Shown one piece after another: positions 1 through 11,130 of a DNA stretch of 64,000 nt; the first letter of the stretch is position 1; each line of letters starts with the position of its first letter. The position numbers and the translations under genes were made by a program. Source of the DNA: Anadara kagoshimensis. Lineage: Eukaryota; Mollusca; Bivalvia; Arcoida; Arcidae. Below the pieces are notes generated by a model, which was not told the DNA's origin, did not search any database, and saw only the letters and a list, made by a program, of their open reading frames with translations. Location of the stretch: NCBI GenBank assembly GCA_021292105.1, contig CM037867.1, positions 10,860,721 to 10,924,720 of the forward strand. Reading direction: 5' to 3'.

Positions 1-106
1 TCGAGATGTCTTGAACGACCAAGCGTGCATGCTCTTAGGGGCATGATCTTCGTTCGAGATATCTTGAGCTGCCAGGCATGCATGTTCTTAGTGGTTGTGA
101 TACAGC
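1..106. repeat. 53-bp tandem pair at the left edge
   Basis: TCGAGATGTCTTGAACGACC at 1 and TCGAGATATCTTGAGCTGCC at 54 start two units that both run to TGCATG..CTTAG. The array may continue to the left of the window. Confidence 0.65.
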
Positions 107-240
107 ATCCTAATTACAAAATTTAGCTGATGTTCTGGTTAACAAAGATCACAAAATAACTTGGTGGGATCTGAACCATTCTTTTTTCTGTATGGCCAGT
201 CAGCAGGAAAGATTGTGACGTTTCCTCGGGCTCTTCATAA

Positions 241-462
241 AGAACATCAAAGCCTAATAGTTCTGATCTGTTTCAAACACCATTTACTGCTGTCTCACCT
301 TTAGTTAATTTTGTGAAAGGGTACCGCGGTCAAGATGCTCCTAAAGAGTATGAAATGATAACAGATTTCGGATTGAAATTCAAAGATCGATTCTCATTAC
401 ATGTTATAGTGAAAGGATACCTGGTGCCACAAGAACTTTTTTGTCATGTTTTGTCAATGTAA
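241..462 (+). CDS. candidate terminal coding exon, unrecognised
   Basis: An open frame of 73 codons ends at TAA 460-462. A good splice acceptor (TGCTGTCTCACCTTTAG|TT) at 303-304 would open an exon 305-462 in that frame, reading NFVKGYRGQDAPKEYEMITD and on to VPQELFCHVLSM. The residue mix is protein-like, unlike the Ile/Asn/Lys-rich chance frames elsewhere. I do not recognise a family; upstream exons would lie outside the window. Confidence 0.22.
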   Translation, partial: RTSKPNSSDLFQTPFTAVSPLVNFVKGYRGQDAPKEYEMITDFGLKFKDRFSLHVIVKGYLVPQELFCHVLSM

Positions 463-663
463 GGCTCAGAATCATAAGTGCAACACACAAGGACATGCTT
501 GCTTTAAAAACTAAATCCTGTACATATTTTTAACTGTTCTGGAGAAAGAGAGTGTTTAATTTTTTACACAAAAATGAGATTACCCATGGCTATCCTAGGG
601 TGAATAGTTATTTGACACATATGGTCAGTCATTATAGACATGATGATATTTAATGTAAAACTA

Positions 664-972
664 ATGCCAGAATTGAATTGCCCATGCCTAAATATCCCTA
701 CAAAGATACATTTGTATATTACAGTCTATTATAATTTTTTTTGTATAAAACCGATATTTTAAGATGACATCCGTCGGTCATCTTAGATTTATAGCTTATT
801 GTGCAAGTTAAGTGTTCCGTATGTAAAAAATAACACCAGAAATGGGTTTCTCATACCTGAAAACATCTAAAAAGATATGTTACAAGCTATTGGAAGATAT
901 TTTATATCGCAGTATGTACTTCAATTGCAAGTTTGGCGGCCATTTTGGATTTATGTATATTGTGCAAGTTGC
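664..972. repeat. two-unit tandem repeat, period about 165 bp
   Basis: 664-810 and 834-970 align: CCAGAATTG/CCAGAAATGG, CATGCCTAAA/CATACCTGAAA, AAAGATA, CTATT, and CGGTCATCTTAGATTTATAG / CGGCCATTTTGGATTTATG, both ending ATTGTGCAAGTT. Confidence 0.6.
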
Positions 973-2129
973 CCAAATTTGCCCTAAGGGCAACTAAGTT
1001 AGTTTTGTTCAAGGACCCATGAGGAAAAAACAACAGCAAAAAAAACTTCATAGGAATGAACATTTCTAAGTTCGTAAAATACCTATTCGACTATTCAGAC
1101 TGTCTTACTTTCAAATTTCTCAATAATATATATTTTGCATTTTCTCTTGTTGATTGTTTTTTTATTTGATAATGCACCACCATTTGAACAAAACTTAACC
1201 GGTCACAACGTCAGCGCAGAGTCGTAGAACGGTTAACAGTGCAATGTGCAATATAAAATGTACATAGCATACTCGTGTCATAATTACAATGCAAAATTAC
1301 CATATTCTGGCACGCTGTATAACATCGGTTTTAATTCTGTCTGGTCTAGTTCAAATTGTAAATTTTAACATTTCGTAAACCATATTCTTTTTAGTATGAA
1401 TTCAGAGGTTTACTTCCTATTGTCGTATCTTTGTCGTAAGGCAGTTTGTACTAGTTCATGCTTTTTATCTGCAAATCTTCTTTGTTTTGAAACTCACCAT
1501 GGTACTGAAGTTGGTAAAGTGTTAATTTCGAATGTGGGAGGTAAATTGTTCATCCGTTTTTCACTTAGACTTCAAAATCGTAGGTGAAGTATCTTATGCC
1601 AGGTACTCGACATTTTTAAAATGAATGTTTTAGGTTGAAGAATGATAATTTTGAAAGTCGATGCCGCGTATCGACGTAGAAATGGCATTAAAGCACTAAA
1701 ATGGTTAATGCTTAGATCGCATATAGGCCTAGCTTGTAGCAATTCCATAAAAGCATGGTGTTTTTGAAAGGAATATGAAACCCACTTTCATTCTATCAAA
1801 TTAACAAAATTTTTTGTTTTAAACAAAGAAAACACGTTGTCGATAGAGAACTTTATAGACACCCCTATATGCAATCATATAGATAATTAAAAAAAAAAAA
1901 CATAAGTAACAATATTGCAAAGTAGCTAGACCCTTTGAATTCAATATACAATCATTTTCATTGAAAGAGATAGTTGGTAGAAATCCTTAATAAAACAATC
2001 CTCCGTGATTGTACCTAGCTTATGTTTAATATGACTGATATAATCAGTATATATAAAAAGAAAGAAAATTGATATTTTCATGTCCCAAACATTAATATCA
2101 TAACAGATAAAGATATAATTTCATATTAT

Positions 2130-2320
2130 ACCAGTTTTAATTTTACAGCACTAGACGGCCGTTTCGGAATACAATTCCTCATCAGTAGTGCTTGGACCAA
2201 AATCATAAAACTAAAATTATTTTGAAGTAGTTAAAAAGCTTCCCAAAGGACCAAAATATATTTTACCAAATTCAGCTAAGGTAATACTTTGCATGAAGGA
2301 GTATACATGTACCTTGGTTT
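2130..2320 (-). repeat. retrozyme-like repeat unit carrying the intact hammerhead
   Basis: A ~190-bp segment from ATACCAG to about 2320. The part beyond the ribozyme, with CCAAAATATATTTT and a GGTAATACTTTGC motif, is partly shared with the copies near 9.84 and 10.03 kb. Its ends are not sharp, and no adjacent second unit is seen here. Confidence 0.5.
2140..2203 (-). ncRNA. hammerhead self-cleaving ribozyme, type I, complete core
   Basis: Read on the minus strand. Stem I AGCACTA (2192-2186) pairs with TAGTGCT (2153-2147) over 7 bp. Then come the core CTGATGA (2185-2179), stem-loop II GGAAT-TGT-ATTCC (2178-2166), GAAA (2165-2162), a tiny palindromic stem III ACGG/CCGT, and the cleavage triplet GTC, with cleavage expected between 2154 and 2153. 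All invariant core bases are present. Beyond an internal loop, ATTTT (2203-2199) can pair with AAAAT (2144-2140), giving the outer stem I that natural hammerheads use for the loop-loop contact. The open stem I makes it type I; the minimal stem III is typical of metazoan retrozymes and Penelope-linked hammerheads. It sits in a ~190-bp repeat (2130-2320). Confidence 0.88.
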
Positions 2321-2529
2321 TTTAAAATTTCAAATGTTAACTCGCAGGAAATTTAGACAATTATAGTATATTTCTGACAATACTACGAATAGTTTGTGAT
2401 ATCCTCGGGGCACCAGCCACCAGCAGAGATATCGGATCTTTATTTATAAAAAAGTTGAGGTTGTCATAACAGTATAGTCCATAAGTATAATAAATTTTAT
2501 CTAAAATTATCTTCGATGCATTTGTCGTG

Positions 2530-2745
2530 GCATAGTTTCATGTCCCTTTTATTCTTAATTTCGATTTTACACTTAGTTGGTGTAGGTAGTTAAACAGGAG
2601 GTGCTTACCCTTTTGCAGCACCTGGTGTCACCTCACTGTTGGGAATTCAGGCAATTGATTTAATTTGCCAGTTTTAAAGTTTTAACTTGCTTTCGAATTG
2701 TGGTTTGGGCATAGGTTTGAATGTTAGTTTTTGGGTTATTTTATT
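2530..2745 (-). repeat. R1 copy, reverse
   Basis: Contains CATGTCCCTTTTATTC, GTAGTTAAACAGGAGGTGCT, TACCC and TTTTAACTTGCTTTCGAATT, the reverse of the R1 order. Confidence 0.65.
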
Positions 2746-3339
2746 TAAGTTTATTTATTTTTTCTTGAAAATTACGCTAAAAACTATGTTCGTACAAGTA
2801 TTCCAATAATAAATTATTCAAATTTTTAAACCTTTTGTTTTATTACATTTCTAAAACGTATATTGGAATTTATTATAGAGGGATCAGAGTGTTTGCGGAA
2901 GAAGTTGCTTCATTAGAACATTTGAATACAATACACCTTGGTAATAACTCACGTATTTAAAAGGTATGCAATTATCTACTGTTTAGGAACTTTAAGAAAA
3001 CCATTAAAGTTTATTTTGATATTACATTTTATTTGTTTTTTGTTCAGTAAGGTTAAGATGAAGTCTGGGATTGTGATTTTTCTATTTCCTCGTTATTGTA
3101 TTGGGTTTCACAAAAAGAACTTAACACAAAAACAAAGGTATTAAATAGCAATCTAAAATGCAAATAATCATATACACGTCTTTATTGTTTTATTCAATTC
3201 GTTTTTACATTTCATATTTTACATTAAGCGTCAACCATCTAAATGGTTCTTTTTCTGCCCGTGTGTCCATGTTCCTGATTTCTCATAAAATATTAAACTT
3301 TTTTGCTTGTGATATTTAAAAATGCTACAAAAAAATGAA

Positions 3340-3570
3340 CAATTGTCCTGGATATATTTGATGTCCATTAGTTCTATGTTCCTTTTATTCAATGTTGATT
3401 ACACACGTGGCGGATGAAGCTAGTTAAACAAAAAGTGCTTACCCTTCAGGAATATTTGACCTCACTTTCCTGGTGGAAGTTCACGTGTTTAACCTAATTT
3501 ATAAGTTTCAAAATTTTGCCTTGCTTCTGGAATGTGATTCAGGCATGGATATGTATGTATTTTATTGTTT
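3340..3570 (-). repeat. R1 copy, reverse
   Basis: TCCTGGATATATTTGATGTC, ACACGTGGCGGATGAAGCTA, GTGCTTACCCTTC and GTGGAAGTTCACGTGTTTAA show a copy of R1 segments b and a. Confidence 0.75.
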
Positions 3571-3629
3571 AAGTTGTAACCGTGTACATGATTTACAACG
3601 TGGTTGATATATGTCTAAGGTTTAGGAAC

Positions 3630-3675
3630 AGCACTACTGATAAGGCATTGTATTTCGAAACGGTCGTAATATGGT
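3630..3675 (+). ncRNA. degenerate hammerhead ribozyme copy
   Basis: Same order of elements as the copy at 2140-2203, on the opposite strand: AGCACTA (3630-3636), CTGATAA with one core base changed (3637-3643), a stem II-like GGCAT-TGT-ATTTC, then GAAA (3657-3660) and a short C-GGTC-G. The 3' half of stem I is lost and the cleavage base is A instead of C. It is probably inactive, a relic of the same repeat family. Confidence 0.6.
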
Positions 3676-3937
3676 AGAATATATAAGTTGAGACAATGTC
3701 ATGTACAGAATTTTAATCAAAACATACAATTGATAGAAATTCAAAATTATGTATTTGCACGCTTTAAAACCCCTATGCACATCACACAAAGCGCACAACG
3801 ATATTAATAGGCAAAAGGTTTGCCACTTTCCCTGGTGCCGGCGACGGTCCTATTATGCCTATAAAATTGAAATTTTCTTGATAAGACATAAAATCCAATT
3901 TTATCAATCAATCAATCGATCTTTGTTTGAAGATATG

Positions 3938-4465
3938 TAAACACACTGTCGTTGAAGATATCTACGTACACCCCCATATGCAATCATTTAAATTAGAAAA
4001 AAGTTATTGTATAAAAAGATCGAATCGTTCGCAATGTCGACATGATCATTTTCATTTAATAAAATAATTAGTAGCATCCAAAGATAGACAAACACAGTTC
4101 AAAGACTATTCTTATCGCCTTTCTTTTAATATAACTAACAGGTGTATTTTATAGAAAGAAAGATATTTTACATTTAATGTCCGAATATTAATGTCATAAC
4201 AGATTCAAAACATAAAACACCTCCGCTAAAGATCAATCTCTTATACACAATGTCATTTTGGAATGTACAGCTTTTTTCGTCATTGGTTAAACGTATATTG
4301 GGATTTATGACAGAAGAATAATTGGCGTGGAAACAATTGCTGTCTTAAAATAATTACAAAATTTGAAGTTGAATTTTATTTCAATTTCTTGTCAGTAAGG
4401 TTTAGATGAAGTCTGGGATTGTATACTTTTGTTTTATACTCTCATTTTTTCATTGGGTCTACATA
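3938..4465. repeat. R2 segmental repeat, copy B
   Basis: Blocks 1 (3938-4215) and 2 (4285-4465) are closer together than in copy A, and block 2 has an internal deletion. TAAGGTTTAGATGAAGTCTG and GGGATTGTATACTTTT show the match. Confidence 0.6.
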
Positions 4466-4744
4466 TTTTATTATAATTGTTGAAATAACCGTCAAAGCCG
4501 TCAATGTACAGAATAACGTACGCTACAGAATAACGTACGCTATAGGCTTAATGAACTGATAGTTTGAAATATTGTCCTGAATTTGCTAGACATTTGTGCG
4601 AGCGACAATATAGCAGTGGGACATACTAAATACCATTGCTTTAATCATTGAGGCATTGTTAAGATTCATCAAGGTAGTTTTTCCTGCTTTAAACACCAAA
4701 AACAGTTGGTTGACAACAACTTTGAATAAATTCGTGTTAGTTGA

Positions 4745-5850
4745 AACAATGTCTTCTTAAAGCAAAATTCCAACTGACTAATTGTTCTTGATGGAATTGT
4801 TGGTTGTTGGCATGTTTTTGTGCATTGTTGTCAACTGCAACAATGTCATCTGACAAATTGATATTCACATGAAAATATGCATCAATAGGATATATGTTGC
4901 AACACACAGCTAACTGTCGACTGACACGCTGTTTTTACAACAAAAGTTTGGCTTGCAACTTTTTTAATTCAACATCAAAATTGGTTCGACATTGGTGCGA
5001 AGGACAATATAACGGTATGAGCATAGTTTTATCTATTGATGTATTAGCATTGTTTCCAAACAAAAATTGATTAAATGTGTTTTCAAAACAATCATGCATA
5101 CTTTATCAAAAAGGTATCAAACCCATCGAAAGAACCTTTTAAATTTTAATTCGAGACATACATGCTCTTTTTTCCCCATTAATGTTAAGCTAAAGGTTTG
5201 AATGTCCATAATTTTGGCCGAGCACCAGGCCTATTCATGATAAGTTTTTCCAAAATGGCTTGTGCTGCAAATTAAAGCAGTTTTGGTAATAGTTCTTAAC
5301 AACATTGCCATAAATAAAATATTCAGAGTTAAAACGTTTTTCCATTTATAAAACTTATATTGGAATTTATGATAAAGGGATCAAAGAGTGTTGGCACGGA
5401 AGCCTCATTAGAACATCAAGATACGCTACACCTTGACAATTACTCAAGTATTTCAAACGGGTATGCAATATCAAACTGTTTCACAACTGTCAGAGAACCA
5501 TTAAAGTCTATTTTAAAGTTCAATTTTATTTTATTTTTTTGTCGGTAAGATTTAGATGGAGTATGATTGTGAAGTCTTTTTTCTCTCTCATTTCTGTATT
5601 TGGTTACAAATAAAGCACTCAACAAGAATACCATTGTAACAAATAAAACCAAAATAATGCCTTCTTACAACACAATGTCATCTGACCAAACTATGGTTTT
5701 ACCAAATACATTTTTTAACAGTTAATTGTCAAGTGACACGCTGCCTTTTAACAGCAAAATTTTGGCTTGCAACATGCATTAATACATGTCAATTTTCAAT
5801 TCAATAGGAAACTGTTAATTGTCAGTCTGGTTTAAATATCAGAGTAGAAT
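4745..5850. repeat. short repeated segments around R2 copy C
   Basis: CAATGTCATCTGAC, then TGACACGCTG, and AAAATTTTGGCTTGCAAC (or AAAAGTTTGGCTTGCAAC) occur in the same order at 4845-4960 and 5670-5775. This is a further partial direct repeat of the duplicated region. Confidence 0.5.
5340..5610. repeat. R2 segmental repeat, copy C (block 2 only)
   Basis: It starts TTATATTGGAATTTATGATA and runs through GGGATCAAAGAGTG, CATTAGAACATC, GGTATGCAATATC, ACCATTAAAG and GTCGGTAAGATTTAGATGGA. Open frames here are by-products of the repeat. Confidence 0.6.
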
Positions 5851-8190
5851 ATATAGGTCTTTCTGGATTTTGTCTTATCTTTTTTGTTTTAAAAATAACT
5901 TCCTTATATCTATATTCCATACAGCCACAGATTAGACTACTGGTAAATGTTTCATTTAATAGTACGAGGGCGAAGTGGCTAGACGTTATACGAATACATG
6001 TACATTCTGATGTTTTATGATTCCATTATAATTACATAGGAGTGTTTCAATGGTTTTGTATTTCATCGGTATATATATATATAGGCAAACAACAATGACC
6101 TGTTCCCTTGACCTTTTAATTAAATATATATTACTGACCAGTGCATTGATGTATAGGGAATACCTTGCTGATTTGGTTTATATCAATTTCGTATTGTTCA
6201 CGTATTACCTGTAAATCCTAACACTATCCATGTATTGAGTTGAGTTGATTGTCACTCGTATATGAATTTTGTTATGGAGGGTCAAGCAGACAGGTTAATG
6301 TAATTTGCTTATACCCGAATAGATATAAAACGTTATATTACATTTCATATTGTTCAGCGTTTTTATAGGTTTATTTTAACATTGATGGTTTTTTTAATCG
6401 AGACATTAAACAAGGAGGTTAAGACAAATGTGCCATGTACAAAAAACCACACCCATCTATGTTAACATAATTAGTATACTGCCTGTAATTTTATTTATGT
6501 ACATTTTGTTGTGAGTTAATAAAAAATAAACCACTTATCAGTGTTTTCTGCACAATATTCTGCTACTAGATACCTCTGTCTTGTAATTTCGACATTATTG
6601 TAAGCAAAGCGAAGAAATTAAGTTAAAATTCACATGCAAAATAATATACCAAACAATGTCCCGATGACAATCTCAAAGCAAAGTAAGCAAAGTAAAAACT
6701 TTGAAGATTGAAAATTAGGTTAAACATTTAAGCGTGCCCTAGGGAAGTGATGCTTAGTGCTCCAGAGGGTATGCATCTCCTGTTTAGTTACCTACACCTA
6801 CCACGTGTGTAATAAAAATTAGGAAAGAAAGTGTAGTTTAATGCACTAAATCATAAGAATAATTCTTAACAAGCAGTTAGATACCTCGTCTTGTTATTTG
6901 TCTATTTACTAAACGCGAAATTTGAATTGATTTGAACATTGACCAATGTTTGTTTTTAGGTATTATTTTATTGTTCAAAGCTAAATCCTCAAAAAACATA
7001 ATTGTAGTCTATGCCAATGAACTCAACTTGATGGATCATGTAATGCTGACATTATTCGCAACGTGTGTGTGTGTTTTTGTTTGTGTGCTAAAATGAAACT
7101 CTTAATGTTAGAACCAAATAAAAAACTCTTAAATATATTATTGTGCTTCAATGATATATAACCGTTTAAAAATGATTGTATCTGTTGTTTTTGTGAGAAT
7201 AATGTTGTCTTATCCGACTTTTGTAAAATGCATACGAATATAATGAAAAATATATCATTTAGTACATCAATTGATTACAACCTACACAGTAAAACATTTA
7301 CCGATATATAGGTTAAGGCATCATGCACAAACAAAGAAACCAGTCCATGTTCAAATAAAAACAATAATCAAAGTCACGAACGCACATTGAGACAACTGAA
7401 TGTTACATTCTCGATTTTGGTTTGGCACTAGAGTAAATTTCCAATTTTTAAAATACTGTTGAAGGGCACTTATCCCTCACATTGCTTTTTAAAACCGAAA
7501 CTTTAAATGGAAATTTGGTAATTTCGGTTTTACGCTTTTCAGTTAAAGACACTCCTCTGATATTTTGAATTCGGTTTATTACAAATTTGGTGAACATAAA
7601 TTAAAATCATACGAAATATTAGATGAAATTGGAGATACATTAGGTAATCGGATGTCATAATTTTTATTTTGCCTCTTTAAAATGTTTTTATATAATTTAT
7701 CAATATTGGGAAGGAAAACAATTAATGTTTGTAATATTTGTTAACTAGATTTTTATTAGATATTCTTAAATTTTAATATCATTTGATATTAAAGAACAGA
7801 TATTAAAGAACAAAAAGTCAAATTTGCTAATTAAGTGCTTGAAGATAATATTATGAAATGCCATATACTTCTTAAACACTGGAAATGCAACAGGTATTTA
7901 TTAACCGATTATTCAATAATTTATTATCTATTTTTTATTATTTCAATTGAACAATTCATATATTTTGATAACATAAATGAATTGAAGTGGGAATTTAAAT
8001 TAGTTTTCTTCAGCAAATTTTATATGATTTAGAGCTATTTTGACTCAGATGCATCAAAGAGATAAAACCGTTTTAATAACCAATTGTATATTGTATTATA
8101 ATGAATTGGTATTTTTTGTTTTGATTAATAAATTCTGTTACGGTGTTAGTAAGACAATATCTGTTTCACGGATAAATTAATAAGACACGT
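5850..8190. other. AT-rich non-coding stretch
   Basis: Apart from a short (TA)n at 6070-6083 and the R1 copy at 6660-6845, I see nothing: no spliceable open frames and no RNA gene. Confidence 0.6.
6660..6845 (+). repeat. R1 copy, forward, diverged
   Basis: GCAAAGTAAAAACTTTGAAG, GGGAAGTGATGCTTAGTGCT, CATCTCCTGTTTAG and CACCTACCACGTGTGTAAT. Confidence 0.65.
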
Positions 8191-8194
8191 ATAA

Positions 8195-8480
8195 AACAAA
8201 CGTGGCGGATGTAGTTTGTTAAACAGTATGCCCTTTTTCTTCCAGAGTACCCGGGCTCCCTTCACCAGTAAAGTTTACGTGTTGAACTTAATTTTCCAGT
8301 TTTAACTATTTGACGTCCCTAACTTCAATGTCATTTTCAAATAAATAATGTGATTTCACATATTGCAGATATAACTAGCTAAACAGGAGACGCTTAACCA
8401 TCCTGAGCCTCTGTCTCTCTTCTCTGGTAGAGTTCAGCGTTGTTGTTTTGCTATGGGATTGTGATTTAGTTATAGTTTTT
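8195..8480 (-). repeat. two R1 fragments, reverse
   Basis: 8195-8305 (ACGTGGCGGATGTAG, TTTACGTGTTGAAC) and 8355-8480 (ATAACTAGCTAAACAGGAG, GATTGTGATTTA) repeat the same R1 part, so two copies lie side by side. Confidence 0.55.
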
Positions 8481-9289
8481 TTATTTTCTTTATGATTTTA
8501 TTGACTATTTATTATTAAATTTATGTAGTAGAAATGTCTTTTATTTTTAAAAAAGTTCCGTGTTAAGGAATAATGTATTAAACATTGTCAAAGAACAACG
8601 GACAATGCACGATTGTTAACTAGATGCTGATAATATTATTTGATTGATAGTTGCGTGTTGCTCCGAGTAAATTTGCACCCAGATTTAGAATAGCTACTGA
8701 AACTATTTTTGACTTATATCAATTGGGTTTGTTTTAGATATTGTTCATTGGCATGTAATATTAAATTTAGAAATGTATGTTCCAAGTTTCAAAAGATGGA
8801 TATTTTGTATTCACACGTTCTGTCTTTTATTAATTTTTTTATACCTCTCATCAATTTAATATATCAGTGATCAAAGTTATTTTTGTTTGAAGATATTTTA
8901 TAAACATCAGTTTAAAATAATATTTGTATAAACATATCATGTGCATCAAAAGCGTTCAAGTATCCGTAAACTACATATAACAAATTGGCTTAGGGGCACG
9001 CCGTCAACAAACTCAAAATAAGATATTTCCGATTGTAAATTATAGAATCGTGCTCATATCAATATCAATTATCAATGATACTAGGACTATCTTTCTAATT
9101 CATAAAATTTTAAATTATATTTTCCTGGATGCTTATGTGGACAAGAATTAAAAAGAATAAATAAACTAGAAATAAATGTTTCTGAGCTTTGATAGAACGT
9201 GTCACATTTAAAAATCACGTATCATCTCTAGTTTAATTGGTGATGTTCATATTTCCATCTATTCTTGATAACGTCTTCAGTTTTTCATC

Positions 9290-9553
9290 AATATCAACAA
9301 AAATACAAATCCATGTCCAATCCAAATCCCCAAAGCAAATAAAATAATTGAAGGTGGAAAATAAGGTTAAACAACGTACATTTACGTCAGAGAAGGGAAA
9401 ACGGGTGCTCTGGAAGGTTAAGCACATTCTGTTACTTAGCTACAAGTGTCACATGCGTAACCAAAACTTTGAATGAAATGAAGATAGATCCATGTAGCGT
9501 CAAATATGTCCAGGGTAAATTTGGACACAGAGACATCATACTATCAACAATAC
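9290..9553 (+). repeat. R1 copy, forward
   Basis: AATCCATGTCCAATCC, GGTGCTCTGGAAGGTTAAGC, GTCAAATATGTCCAGGG, ACACAGAGACATCA and ATCAACAATACTGTGAT span segments a and b. Confidence 0.75.
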
Positions 9554-9842
9554 TGTGATATTCAAATGATATAATTTTGCAATCATCCTTTTTAAAAACA
9601 TAAATATTACCTGTTATATATCTAGGAAGTATTTATGTTAAACAAAGTTAATGAAGATTGTTAAATTGCTATGATTTAAACATGGATCTTTATGTTTGTA
9701 ATATATTATTAGTGAAATGACTAGATGGATATTACCAATTTCCAATCATTTTTGAGATAGTGGGTAAAATACAAAATGTCTGCGTTGGTCATCGAGCTTG
9801 TGAACGTGTGAGCGTCTATGTGTGTAAATACATATAATACCA

Positions 9843-9912
9843 GTGTAAAGTTTTCAGCAGTAGACAACTGTTACGAAATAATTTCTCATCTGTAGTGTAT
9901 GGGCCAAAACTG
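9843..9912 (-). ncRNA. degenerate hammerhead ribozyme copy (first of a pair)
   Basis: On the minus strand: stem I (ACACTA against TACTGC), core CAGATGA (U4 changed), a weak stem II, GTAA in place of GAAA, and a terminal GTC before TAC. At least two core bases are substituted, so it is probably inactive. The flank ATACCAGT...TTTT corresponds to the flank of the intact copy. Confidence 0.55.
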
Positions 9913-10034
9913 TGAAACCAAAATATATTTTCTGACTACACAAAAGTATAACCTACTGAGTTTATCATACTCTCCGGGATTCTTAATCCACCAACGGAAA
10001 TACTTGTCTAGTGGTTTTAAATTAAAAATCATAC

Positions 10035-10105
10035 CAGTTTTAATTTACAACACTAGGTGGCCGTTTTGAAATACAATTCTAAATTAAAAGTACTTGTAAA
10101 ACATT
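10035..10105 (-). ncRNA. degenerate hammerhead ribozyme copy (second of a pair)
   Basis: It lies about 193 bp after the previous copy in the same orientation. The minus strand keeps stem II GAAT-TGT-ATTT, the A-CGGCC stem III region and the 3' arm TAGTGTT, but the CTGATGA box is lost and GAAA has become AAAA. The flank ATACCAGTTTTAATTTAC is nearly identical to that of the intact copy at 2130. Confidence 0.5.
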
Positions 10106-10989
10106 GTGAAACCTTAATTTTTAAGTGTTTAAAACTAGTACATAGTGTGTAATATTGTAACCTACAAATAAAATCGAAACCGAGTCTCAAATTTCTCTTA
10201 GCTCAAAGATCTAAATTAAGGTAACAATTAATAAGTAATTTGAGATGTTGAACGTGAATTTTGCCCGCCCGCTAAATGTGAAGGTTAGCAAAAAATCGGA
10301 TGTATAATTAATTCGGAAGCGATAGTGCTTGTAAACAAATTCAACACAATGCATATTAAAACTTAATATTGATTTGTTAAAAAACAAATGGTAATTAATT
10401 TCCATACATATTTAAAATAATGTAACAGTGCATTCTGCTCTTATTGCAATTAAACGTGAGAAAATCGTAAGGTTTCTCGCTAAATTTCATCTGAAAAAAT
10501 AAATATTATTTTTCTTTTTATACTAATGAAGGTCAGTGGTTGACAGTTTGTGTTTGAAATACTAACCTATCAAGATTATTTATCGTTGTTTTGAAAACAA
10601 AACAAACCCTGTCAACTAAGTTAATTCTATATTTAGCGACTAAATGTCTCTATGCTACCAAATCAATTAGTTTAAAAAGTGAAATAAAAACAATTATACA
10701 ATATTTGAACCTAAATAATCTAATTTTGTGTTTAAATTTTAGTAAGCTCATTTTGTTGAGAATATTTGTGACAGTGAGTTCCTTTGTATTTGCAACACTT
10801 CATTATTCCATCTATATTATAAATAATTTTAATTTCCTTTATCTAGGTTCTCGGAAAAAAATACTTATCTTAGTTAAAAGAATATACATTATATCAACTA
10901 AACTGTAAACCTTTTATACATTATTGTTTTACCCTTTTCTCTTAAAAAGTGGATTGATGGAAAGTGCAACCAAACCACTAGTAGCAATG

Positions 10990-11130
10990 AAAACAAAACA
11001 AACATACCAATCCATATGCACACGAAAATACCAAAGTAAAAAAATCTTTGAATTTGACACATTCGGTTAAATACTTGAATTGCCAGCAGGTAAACAAACC
11101 TGTTCTGTTTAGCTAGCTACATTAAGTATT
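10990..11130 (+). repeat. R1 copy, forward, diverged
   Basis: AACAAACATACCAATCCAT opens the copy; TTCTGTTTAGCTAGCTACAT closes segment a. Confidence 0.6.

Larger units (their letters stand above)
1825..3140. repeat. R2 segmental repeat, copy A
   Basis: Block 1 (1825-2125: CCCCTATATGCAATCAT ... AAGAAAGAAAATTGATATTTT ... ATTAATATCATAACAGAT) and block 2 (2855-3115: CGTATATTGGAATTTATKA, GGGATCA, CATTAGAACAT, GGTATGCAAT, ACCATTAAAG, GTCAGTAAGGTTWAGATGAA) recur at 3938-4465 and, for block 2, at 5340-5605. The ribozyme unit and an R1 copy lie between the two blocks. Confidence 0.6.
9838..10175 (-). repeat. two retrozyme-like units in tandem, period about 193 bp
   Basis: Two copies of the hammerhead-bearing repeat lie head to tail; corresponding stem I strands start near 9856 and 10049. 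Metazoan retrozymes are known as tandem units of a few hundred bp each with a type I hammerhead, so the spacing fits. Both ribozymes are mutated. Confidence 0.5.

Noticed and set aside
10591-10908. 105-codon plus-strand open frame
   Set aside because: Composition is dominated by Ile, Leu, Lys, Asn and Ser as expected of AT-rich chance frames; no domain, splice or codon-bias support.
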